Assembly: GCA_910577735.1 (NCBI GenBank)
Contig: CAJTOO010000019.1
Location: 18,640-75,736 of the forward strand
Source of the DNA: an uncultured Lachnospiraceae bacterium
Lineage (GTDB): Bacteria > Bacillota > Clostridia > Lachnospirales > Lachnospiraceae
DNA length: 57,097 nt
Reading direction: 5' to 3'
In this document: positions 50,913 through 57,097 of the stretch, piece after piece
How the letters are laid out: the number at the start of each line of letters is the position of its first letter
Position numbering within the stretch: position 1 is the stretch's first letter
Program-made: the position numbers and the translations under genes
Notes under the pieces: model-generated
Seen by the model: only the letters and a program-made list of their open reading frames with translations
The model's database searches: none
Told to the model about the DNA's origin: nothing

Positions 50913-51078
50913 TTGCTCCGCAAATAACTTTTCGAGATCCGCTTCGCGGACTCGGATTAGCTATAGAGTTCTAGTTGCTTCGCAAATAACTTTTCGAGAT
51001 CCGCTTCGCGGACTCGGATTAGCTATAGAGTTCTAGTTGCTTCGCAAATAACTTTTCGAGATCCGCTTCGCGGACTCG
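50913..51078 (+). repeat. 62-bp tandem repeat array with two hairpins per unit
   Basis: Two full and one partial 62-bp units begin at 50913, 50975 and 51037. Each holds TTGC-TTC-GCAA and a CGAG-A-TCCGC-TTC-GCGGA-CTCG hairpin. TTGCTTCGCAAAT recurs alone at 51103. The first unit has one change (TTGCTCCGCAA), still pairing poorly. The array starts nine bases after the stop codon and precedes the terminator, so it would be in the mRNA 3' end. Confidence 0.92.
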
Positions 51079-51129
51079 AAGATATGGTATTTTTTCTTTA
51101 ATTTGCTTCGCAAATAGGCCTAAACCTTT

Positions 51130-51177
51130 ATTCCTGTGGAATTATCTTTGGATGATTTTCCACAGGAATTTTTTTTC
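51130..51177 (+). terminator. strong intrinsic terminator of the cNMP-domain gene
   Basis: ATTCCTGTGGAA and TTCCACAGGAAT form a perfect 12-bp stem around a 16-base loop, followed by T8. Confidence 0.9.
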
Positions 51178-51398
51178 CCTTTTTGCAATTCACTTCGCTA
51201 ACTCGGCAAAATGTTTTTATATTAGAAAGCTTTTGCCGTATTTTTTGACTTAATTCGACACACTTCGCCAATATAATGTTATTCTTATGCAATATAATTA
51301 TAGACTGTGGTCCCAAAAAACATTATAGTATTTATAGACTTGATCACGGAAATCAAGTCGGCAATAGCAATTCCGAAGAATTCCCCTTTTACACAGCG

Positions 51399-51431
51399 AA
51401 AACCCCGAAGGTTTTATCCTTCGGGGTTTTT
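51399..51431. terminator. bidirectional terminator, mainly for the MFS gene
   Basis: AAAACCCCGAAGG and CCTTCGGGGTTTT form a perfect 13-bp stem around a 7-base loop. It has T-rich flanks on both strands. Between 51178 and 51398 no gene is seen. Confidence 0.88.
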
Positions 51432-51453
51432 GCTTGTCTCATGTTTTCTCTGT

Positions 51454-52752
51454 TTATTTCTCTTCTTTATACTGTTTCACCATAAACAGGCTGATCAGCA
51501 ATGCTATGATATAGAGCACGATTGTGAAGTACAATACGTTCTGATATCCTACCGGATTAATCATATTGCCATGACTGTCCTCAATAAAGCTTCCCGTATT
51601 GCTCACAATCAGCGTTGCTATCTGATTACCGGTAAGACCTGCAAATGCCCATGCTGAAAGTGTAATACCATGAATCGCACTGATACTGCCCATGCCGTAA
51701 TGATCGGAAAGCAGAGTCGGCACATTCGAGAAACCACCGCCGTATCCGGCATTTACCATGAAAATCAGCGCCAGCACCAATACGACTAACAACATATTCC
51801 CCTCTCCATTCTTGATGCCGCCAGTAAGCATTACCGCAGCAGTAAATACGATGGAAAGAACAAATATCAGTTTGTAAATGGTATTTCTATCCTTCATGTG
51901 GTCTGCCCAAGCGGAAAAGCCCAGACGTCCTCCTGCATTAAAGACAGCAGATATCGTAGAAATCACGCCCACCACGCCGGCAAGACCGATACATTTCACA
52001 ATCATCTTCTCCTGAGAGATCAATGCCAGACCGCAGGTAATATTGATATAAAACATAAGCCAGATACCAATATAATTGGCAATGGGACGGGTCTTGATCG
52101 TAGCCATGATTCCCTGCCCCTTCTCTTTCTTCTGAGGTTCATGCCATCCTGCAGGCTTCGCCAGAAGCAGATGCCCTACAAACATCATAACAAAGTAAAC
52201 CGCTGCCAGGATAAAGAACATCTTATAGATGCCGCCTTCACCCAGATTCGCAAGAAGGGCCTGCATAATAGGGCTTGCGATTGCTTTCGCGCCGCCGAAT
52301 CCTGCCACTGCAAGACCAGTCGCAAGACCTTTCTTATCTTCAAACCAGAGCATCAATGTCTTAACAGGAGATAAATATCCAGTTCCCAGACCCACGCCCA
52401 TAATGAAACCATAGCAGATATAGATACCGATCAGTGCAAGAACACTGCCCTTATGACTGCCGCCATAATAAATGAAGAACCCGGTGCCTGCCATACCCAG
52501 CGCAAACGTGATTGTTGCGATCAGGGAAGACTTATGAATATCCTTCTCCACCACATTTCCAAGAAAAGCCGCCGACATACCTAAGAAGAAAATAGCGAAG
52601 CTGAAAGCCCACTCCGTGGCCGCCTTGGAAAACCCTATGTAGTCAGCGATTTCCTGACTGAAAATGGACCAGCAGTACACAGTACCGATACTGAAATGCA
52701 GGAGCAATGCCGGGATTGCGGCACGCACCCATTTGTTTTGACAGTTTTTCAT
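51454..52752 (-). CDS. MFS transporter, oxalate/formate antiporter (OFA) family
   Basis: A 432-residue carboxylate transporter with 12 predicted helices. OFA-type features are the N-terminal FSIGTVYCWSIFSQEIADYI, SFAIFFLGMSAAFLGNVVEK, GVGLGTGYLSPVKTLMLWFE with DKKGLATGLAVAGFGGAK in the loop between helices 4 and 5, and the late AGYGGGFSNVPTLLSDHYG. Family members move oxalate, formate, lactate or related monocarboxylates; which one cannot be told. It has its own terminator. The start at 52752 follows a weak GGATAACAGG site. Neighbours offer no metabolic hint. Confidence 0.88.
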   Translation of the reverse strand: MKNCQNKWVRAAIPALLLHFSIGTVYCWSIFSQEIADYIGFSKAATEWAFSFAIFFLGMSAAFLGNVVEKDIHKSSLIATITFALGMAGTGFFIYYGGSHKGSVLALIGIYICYGFIMGVGLGTGYLSPVKTLMLWFEDKKGLATGLAVAGFGGAKAIASPIMQALLANLGEGGIYKMFFILAAVYFVMMFVGHLLLAKPAGWHEPQKKEKGQGIMATIKTRPIANYIGIWLMFYINITCGLALISQEKMIVKCIGLAGVVGVISTISAVFNAGGRLGFSAWADHMKDRNTIYKLIFVLSIVFTAAVMLTGGIKNGEGNMLLVVLVLALIFMVNAGYGGGFSNVPTLLSDHYGMGSISAIHGITLSAWAFAGLTGNQIATLIVSNTGSFIEDSHGNMINPVGYQNVLYFTIVLYIIALLISLFMVKQYKEEK

Positions 52753-52952
52753 GATAATTACCTGTTATCCTTTCGTTGTATTAAAGTGAAAAGCTGAACG
52801 TATAGTTAACGGCATCAAAAATTTCGCTTTCGGCCTTACAGATGCTTACATACATGACTTTTGCAAAAACCGGAAGCAGAAATCTGTTATGTCATTTACT
52901 ATAACTTTAATAATTTTATTACAAAACCCTTGGAATTTCAAGATGCATTCAC

Positions 52953-53120
52953 TTACAAACCTACACATTGGGTGAGTGCTTCCAGTACGGCGGTACGGTC
53001 AGAATCATCACCCAGCTTCCGGGCGGTGCGGCTTGTCCTTTCCGCTTCGCCCAACTGTTGCTCTTTATTCTGTACTATTCGTATTTGTAAATCATTTGTA
53101 AAAGAATTATCTTGCTGCAT
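52953..53120 (-). CDS. small ORF of 55 residues with a composition switch
   Basis: ATG at 53120 overlaps the end of the lipoprotein gene by 14 bases and opens a frame whose first 20 codons are AT-rich (DNSFTNDLQIRIVQ). The rest is GC-rich and strongly coding-like (LGEAERTSRTARKLGDDSDR, then TAVLEALTQCVGL), ending at TAA 52953. The GC-rich half differs sharply from its surroundings and may be the C-terminal scrap of a transferred gene. There is no convincing ribosome site. Between it and the MFS gene (52753-52952) nothing else is seen. Confidence 0.4.
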   Translation of the reverse strand: MQQDNSFTNDLQIRIVQNKEQQLGEAERTSRTARKLGDDSDRTAVLEALTQCVGL

Positions 53121-53564
53121 CTGATGCACCGTAAGCGAAACTTACAACTGTAGCATTGTTGTATTTCTCAAAAATATCATAATATTCTTCTTCCGAAATA
53201 GTCTTGGTTTCATTTTCTTTTGTCACGGTATAAGTAGCATTTCCATTTTCATCAAATTGCTCATTAATTGATTCTGCCAGCATAAGTGTACCGGATTTCT
53301 CAACCTCAAAACGTTGCATAGCGTGACCGGAAGCCGTATAGCTGCCTGTTTTCCCATGCCGTCATCATATACTTGTGAAGTGACAAGTAAGACTGGTTGC
53401 GGGGCATTCGTATCAATCGTTACAAAAAGTTCATTATCCCCCAATCCGCCAATGGCTTCTTCATAAACAGCAGCATTGTCTTTACTTTCTTTCCCACATG
53501 CGCATAACGAAAAGATGAGCACACATAAAGTGAAACATGAAACAACCTTTTTTACCTTATACAT
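53107..53564 (-). pseudogene. frameshifted secreted lipoprotein
   Basis: The first part has a lipoprotein signal (MYKVKKVVSCFTLCVLIFSL, lipobox LCAC) and a body to YDDGMGK. Adding one A in the run at 53349-53352 restores the frame into TGSYTASGHAMQRFEVEKSG, which joins the second open segment ending VSFAYGASDAAR. So a single one-base deletion splits an otherwise good gene of about 152 residues. The start ATG 53564 follows AGGAGA and overlaps the Xre gene end by eight bases. It may be a real mutation or a base-calling error in a homopolymer. Confidence 0.75.
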
Positions 53565-54090
53565 ATTTTTCAGTCTCCTTTTTTCTGTTTTCAATGACAT
53601 AACTTATGAACAGTACCAGTCCAATCGCACCTGTAATCATAGATGGTATCATCAACCGCATATAATCAACAGGGGCGTTAGCATATTGCCCTGTTGCGAT
53701 ATATCGGTATAGCATATACTGAGTACTGAGTGTTGTGTTTTGTAACGCAATTACATATGCAAAATTTAATACGCTGACCATAACAAAGATCAGTCCGCCA
53801 ATGAGTAACAGCGTCAATTTTCTGTTATGAAGATTGATTTTCATCAAATCTTCTAAAGTTATCTGTTCGTCATTTCTGTTTGTCACACTCGTTTCCGCCT
53901 CCTTGAGTAAATCATCTAATGACACCTGATAAATCCTGCTTATTTTAACGATACTTTCTAAATCGGGAGATGTGCTGTCTGACTCCCATTTGGAAATTGT
54001 CTGTCTGGACACGTCAATTTTCTCAGCTAATTGTTCCTGTGTCATTCCTGAAAGTTTTCTCAATTGGTTGAGTTTATTTCCAATTTTCAT
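53557..54090 (-). CDS. Xre-family HTH regulator with membrane-spanning C-terminus
   Basis: A 177-residue protein. Residues 1-65 are a Cro/CI helix-turn-helix (LNQLRKLSGMTQEQLAEKID, VSRQTISKWESDSTSPDLES). A linker follows, then two membrane helices (LTLLLIGGLIFVMVSVLNFA and MIPSMITGAIGLVLFISYVI) separated by an extracytoplasmic loop. Such membrane-tethered Xre proteins are common next to small secreted or lipoprotein genes in Clostridia. The overlapping lipoprotein gene suggests a sensor/regulator pair, now broken. Confidence 0.85.
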   Translation of the reverse strand: MKIGNKLNQLRKLSGMTQEQLAEKIDVSRQTISKWESDSTSPDLESIVKISRIYQVSLDDLLKEAETSVTNRNDEQITLEDLMKINLHNRKLTLLLIGGLIFVMVSVLNFAYVIALQNTTLSTQYMLYRYIATGQYANAPVDYMRLMIPSMITGAIGLVLFISYVIENRKKETEKYV

Positions 54091-54384
54091 TTTCGTTGTC
54101 CTCCTGAATCGTAATTCTAAATGATTTTAGTTATTTTTCTATCAACATATCTTTACATTTGCGCTCAATATGGCGACATTATGGAAATGCTGGGTTTATT
54201 CAAGCATCCACTGATATGCTTGTAGAGCGGCCCAAAATAAGGTATAGTTGTATGCAGAACATCTCTTAAGATGTCTCTCCAAGACGAACGCCCCAAAACA
54301 CATGGAATGGATTTGAGATTCCCTGAATTGGAATTGCGGCAACTAACCTATATAGACTAACTATGAAAGGCAGGACTGAAAACT
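54091..54384. other. intergenic region between divergent Xre and DUF3842 genes
   Basis: 294 bases with no gene I can support. One plus frame at about 54140-54270 contains HYGNAGFIQASTDMLVERP, which is coding-like, but it has no start and stops at 54271. No riboswitch motif was recognised. Confidence 0.4.
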
Positions 54385-54789
54385 ATGAAAATCACCATCA
54401 TAGACGGCCAAGGCGGACGAATCGGGAAATCAATCATTGAGCAGATCAGAAAGAAACACCCCGATCTGGAGCTATATGCCATCGGCACCAACAGTATCGC
54501 CACTTCCGCCATGTTGAAAGCAGGCGCTGATTATGGCGCCACCGGGGATAATGCCGTAATCGTTAATGCAGCTGACTCCGATCTGATTGTTGGACCTATC
54601 GGCATCGTATTCGCCAATGCTCTTCTGGGGGAAATCACTCCAGCCATCGCCGCTGCCATTGGTGCCAGCAAAGCCTTTAAAATCCTGATTCCGGTCAATC
54701 GCTGCAACCATTTTGTGGCTGGCTGTAAAGAAGCTCCCACAGGAGATTACATCCGTATTGCCATTGAAAAAATAGAGTCCATGCTGTAG
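54385..54789 (+). CDS. DUF3842 family protein
   Basis: A 134-residue small Rossmann-like protein. The N-terminal IDGQGGRIGKSIIEQIRKKH resembles a nucleotide-binding loop, followed by YAIGTNSIATSAMLKAGADY and IVNAADSDLIVGPIGIVFAN. I recognise this as DUF3842, widespread and uncharacterised in Clostridia. The conserved Cys pair in VNRCNHFVAGCKEAPTGDYI may bind a metal or be redox active. The start ATG follows AAAGGCAGGA. It is monocistronic. Confidence 0.85.
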   Translation: MKITIIDGQGGRIGKSIIEQIRKKHPDLELYAIGTNSIATSAMLKAGADYGATGDNAVIVNAADSDLIVGPIGIVFANALLGEITPAIAAAIGASKAFKILIPVNRCNHFVAGCKEAPTGDYIRIAIEKIESML

Positions 54790-54813
54790 ACATGGACTCC
54801 GACTATACCGTTT

Positions 54814-55677
54814 CTATAGATTTTCCTGCTTCCTGAACTGTTCCACCGATTCTGCTTTCGCAGCTGACAAAAGCCAGCGGTTCAGGATTTCTTCGTCCTT
54901 TTGACCTCTTATCTTCTGAATAAGCTCCTGCGAAAGTGCATCGTTTATATTTTGCAGTAAATGTATAATACTCTCTGCTTTTCCCTCTGCTCTCCCCTCA
55001 TCCCGCACATACTCATCCTCATCCCAGCGGTCTCTTCTGGCTCTCCAATAATCGTCATACATCCATCTTAATGTCCGTATCAGCCCCATCTGTCTCACTA
55101 CCTCCACCGCTTCCCGCATTCCTTCATTCTTCACTGCAATCATTTCCACTTCCTCCTGGCTTGTAGCATTCAACAGCCGAATCCAATCATCTACGACACT
55201 CCCCTGTAATGTCTTTCCAAGTTCTATGATATGCACTTCCCATAAGTCTGTCAGTTCATTTCCTGCCTCATTGCGCAACCGATATACGCTATGATATTCC
55301 ACTGTATCCGAAAAGAGTTCAAAGTCCACAAGACTGATGCTGATACACCTGCGCAGTTTCCTGTATCTTTCCCCGATCATCAGATCATCCGTATACATCC
55401 TCGCCAAATAGTACAACTTCCTTTTAGTATAATGCTTCTGCCTATGTACCTGCATCTCAATATCAATCTTAACGTTATCGTTCAATACCAGTGCAATATC
55501 CATGATTCCCTGTTTCTGTCTCTTGAAAGTTCTTCGCAAAAAGGGATTCACGATCCGTACTGACTTAATCTGCCCCAAGGGGATTCCCAACACGTCACTC
55601 AAAAACTGCTTCCTGACCTTTTCATGGGCAAACAATTCCTTGAAGGCATAGTCTGCCTTTAATGATATCTTTTCCAT
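54814..55677 (-). CDS. Rpn/PD-(D/E)XK nuclease family transposase-like protein
   Basis: A 287-residue member of the recombination-promoting nuclease (YhgA-like/Rpn) family. ADYAFKELFAHEKVRKQFLS begins the nuclease domain, FKRQKQGIMDIALVLNDNVK with IDIEMQVHRQKHYTKRKLYY contains the Asp and E-x-Q catalytic core, and the C-terminal half has GRAEGKAESIIHLLQNIND, typical of the tail. These proteins are often mobile-like and multicopy in Lachnospiraceae. The frame is intact. Start ATG 55677 follows AGGAGG. Confidence 0.88.
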   Translation of the reverse strand: MEKISLKADYAFKELFAHEKVRKQFLSDVLGIPLGQIKSVRIVNPFLRRTFKRQKQGIMDIALVLNDNVKIDIEMQVHRQKHYTKRKLYYLARMYTDDLMIGERYRKLRRCISISLVDFELFSDTVEYHSVYRLRNEAGNELTDLWEVHIIELGKTLQGSVVDDWIRLLNATSQEEVEMIAVKNEGMREAVEVVRQMGLIRTLRWMYDDYWRARRDRWDEDEYVRDEGRAEGKAESIIHLLQNINDALSQELIQKIRGQKDEEILNRWLLSAAKAESVEQFRKQENL

Positions 55678-55806
55678 GTTTCCTCCTGTTCTGCAGGAGA
55701 AAATGTCATGGTTTCGTCCCCATCAGAGTAGAACCAGCCTGCCGGCTCACGCTCCAAACACCCCGTAAAACTATCTTTCTCAGAGCTGCTGTCGCACCGA
55801 AAATCT

Positions 55807-55862
55807 CAGAATCTCCTGCTTTTAAATGTAATTGGTCTGAATTTAAAAGCATAGATTTTCTG
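55807..55862. repeat. imperfect inverted repeat in the Rpn-aldolase gap
   Basis: GCTTTTAAAT (55818-55827) and ATTTAAAAGC (55841-55850) are perfect complements, flanked by CAGAATCT and AGATTTTCTG, which pair with one bulge. This is the only structured element in the 340-base gap 55678-56017, which is otherwise AT-rich and gene-free. Confidence 0.65.
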
Positions 55863-56017
55863 AAAAACAGAATGTTTGATTTGACATATTATTGTTATCT
55901 AGAAATTGTTATGCTTTGTAAAATATTATAAAATAGAAACATTAAAAATGTCAAGCTGATAATTTTCCTGATAAAATCCAGATAAAATTCTTCAAAGCCG
56001 GAGTCGATTCCCCTATA

Positions 56018-56674
56018 CTATTTCCTTCCGTCCTTCTTACGTCCGGTAAGTTCATACAGTTTCTCAAGCCTACAAGGACTTAAAAGTCTCGGCCCGCCCA
56101 ACTGGATTGTGCGGTACAGAAGTTCCGCATAAAATTCCACAGACTCCATTTTCATATAGGCAGAAAGCAAATCCTGCGCCCAGGTAAGCGCCCCGTGGCT
56201 TTCTAACAGGACCGCCTCATATTCTGCCAGATATGGCTCGATGGAATCCGGAATCTCCACTGTGGAAGGCGTTCCGTAAGGCGCCAGTGGCACCCTGCCA
56301 AAATTTACAATCACTTCCGGCATAATGGGTTCTTCCAACCCCCTGCCCATGACTGCAAAGCTGGTGGCAAAGATGGGATGGGCATGTACCACCGCCCCTA
56401 CATCAGGACGCTTCTGATAGACCCGCAGATGCATCTTTATTTCAGAAGACGGCTTGCTATCAGAATCACTGTCAATCAAATTCCCACAAAGGTCTACCTT
56501 ACACATCTGTTCCGGTTTCATGAATCCTTTGGATACACCTGTGGGAGTGCAGAGAATCTCATTTTCTCCCAGACGCACCGATATATTTCCGTCATTAGCC
56601 GCCACCATGCGGCGCTCATACATTCTCCGTCCAATCTCGCAGATCTGCTGTCTGCACACAGTTTCGTTTAACAT
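56018..56674 (-). CDS. fucA: class II aldolase/adducin family protein (fuculose-phosphate aldolase-like)
   Basis: A 218-residue zinc aldolase/epimerase. Motifs: RMVAANDGNISVRLGENEIL, CTPTGVSKGFMKPEQMCKVD, SSEIKMHLRVYQKRPDVGAV with catalytic Glu, VVHAHPIFATSFAVMG (zinc His pair), and AVLLESHGALTWAQDLLSAY (third His). The pattern fits L-fuculose-1-phosphate aldolase or L-ribulose-5-phosphate 4-epimerase; no sugar operon is adjacent, so the exact substrate is open. Start ATG 56674 follows AGAGGAAC. Confidence 0.82.
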   Translation of the reverse strand: MLNETVCRQQICEIGRRMYERRMVAANDGNISVRLGENEILCTPTGVSKGFMKPEQMCKVDLCGNLIDSDSDSKPSSEIKMHLRVYQKRPDVGAVVHAHPIFATSFAVMGRGLEEPIMPEVIVNFGRVPLAPYGTPSTVEIPDSIEPYLAEYEAVLLESHGALTWAQDLLSAYMKMESVEFYAELLYRTIQLGGPRLLSPCRLEKLYELTGRKKDGRK

Positions 56675-56700
56675 GATTTGTTCCTCTTTCTTCCGGGTTT

Positions 56701-56997
56701 TCAGGTATCCTGAGTATAGCACATATATTTCTTTGCCGGCAATGTATATCTTACAGAGTCGAATCTGGTGAGGTGATACTTTTCAATATAATCATTATGA
56801 TCCAGAATGGACTGTTTCCAATTTTCAAACTGTTTCCTCTTGATCTGAATACGGTTGCCGTTCAAGATCACCCAGCCCGCCGTGGGATTTTCCTCTGCAA
56901 GTTTCCGCAGCTTGTTTTCCCCAATGCGGAAATATTTTGACGCTTCCTCAATGGTAAGCGTGTACTTTTCCCAAATAGGCACATCAGCATTGTTCAT
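56701..56997 (-). CDS. xis: Tn916-type excisionase (Xis), unusual C-terminus, integrase absent
   Basis: Small winged-helix recombination directionality factor. The first about 60 residues (VPIWEKYTLTIEEASKYFRI, GENKLRKLAEENPTAGWVIL, NGNRIQIKRKQFENW) are the classic Tn916-family Xis. Family members end near residue 67-70; here about 30 further residues (QSILDHNDYIEKYHLTRFDS and a short end) follow that I do not recognise. Normally int lies immediately downstream; instead the aldolase gene does. It is likely an orphan piece of an integrative element. GGGGG precedes the ATG. Confidence 0.8.
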   Translation of the reverse strand: MNNADVPIWEKYTLTIEEASKYFRIGENKLRKLAEENPTAGWVILNGNRIQIKRKQFENWKQSILDHNDYIEKYHLTRFDSVRYTLPAKKYMCYTQDT

Positions 56998-57097
56998 TCT
57001 ATAAATCCCCCTTTCAAAAATGGGTAAATGGTTAATGGTGAAAAAGGGGCTGTGATCGGACGGTTAATAGCGTAACCTCACGGGAGTTTCACCCCTG

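Noticed and set aside
50913..51078. CRISPR-like array
   Set aside because: Units are contiguous 62-bp copies without variable spacers, and no cas gene is present.
51128..51316. Minus-strand 62-codon frame
   Set aside because: Runs through the terminator hairpin; composition is that of non-coding AT-rich DNA.
54140..54273. Integrase-like peptide (HYGNAGFIQASTDMLVERP) in the intergenic region
   Set aside because: No start codon, short, and resemblance too weak to support a pseudogene call.

Overview
The window reads as a chromosomal segment of a moderate-GC Clostridia bacterium, most likely a Lachnospiraceae (Clostridium cluster XIVa) member. Pointers are a SigH-type sporulation sigma factor, a tryptophan T-box leader, a long single-chain PurL of about 1280 residues, QueH, a rubrerythrin, an ECF pantothenate transporter subunit and strong AGGAGG-type ribosome sites. 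This placement comes from protein families and gene order, not from a database search. Most genes lie on the minus strand.

Layout. 1-2.8 kb is a decaying mobile region: a 5'-truncated IS1634-like transposase, three broken small genes and one intact ParE/Phd-type toxin-antitoxin pair. 3-10.8 kb holds tRNA-Thr, sigH, a secreted repeat protein, ispF, a MATE exporter, and coaBC, coaX and a pantothenate ECF subunit, which together take imported pantothenate towards CoA. 11-14.3 kb has rubrerythrin, purC and an SPFH/ribbon-helix-helix pair. 14.3-21 kb carries surface and sensory genes: a PIG-L deacetylase with a non-AUG start, a DUF5722 glycosidase-like protein, a chemoreceptor with a CZB-like zinc-binding sensor, and a DUF1189-type membrane protein with a Q/Y/G/N repeat tail. 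21.1-22.5 kb contains a probable structured RNA, an integrase stub, a truncated gene and a tRNA-Val/tRNA-Met operon.

22.6-45 kb is biosynthetic: carA-carB-queH-argS, then trpD-C-F-B-A behind a Trp T-box but without trpE/trpG. Next comes a sulfur and Fe-S operon (metY-cysK-nifS-iscU-rrf2) with a near-consensus promoter and a dyad at its predicted start site. A NapH-like ferredoxin membrane protein is divergent from it, followed by purL. 45-52.8 kb has two tandem M14-type deacylase/peptidases, a TetR regulator, a 751-residue cyclic-nucleotide-domain fusion of unknown role followed by 62-bp tandem hairpin repeats, and an oxalate/formate-type MFS transporter. 52.9-57.1 kb is again accessory: a composite small ORF, a frameshifted lipoprotein, an Xre membrane regulator, a DUF3842 protein, an Rpn-type nuclease, a class II aldolase and an orphan Tn916-type excisionase.

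No CRISPR array, complete prophage or recognisable defence island is present. The most promising undescribed items are the 751-residue fusion with its repeat array, the structured RNA candidate near 21.1-21.4 kb, the hairpin-rich carA-carB spacer, and the dyad controlling the sulfur/Fe-S operon.
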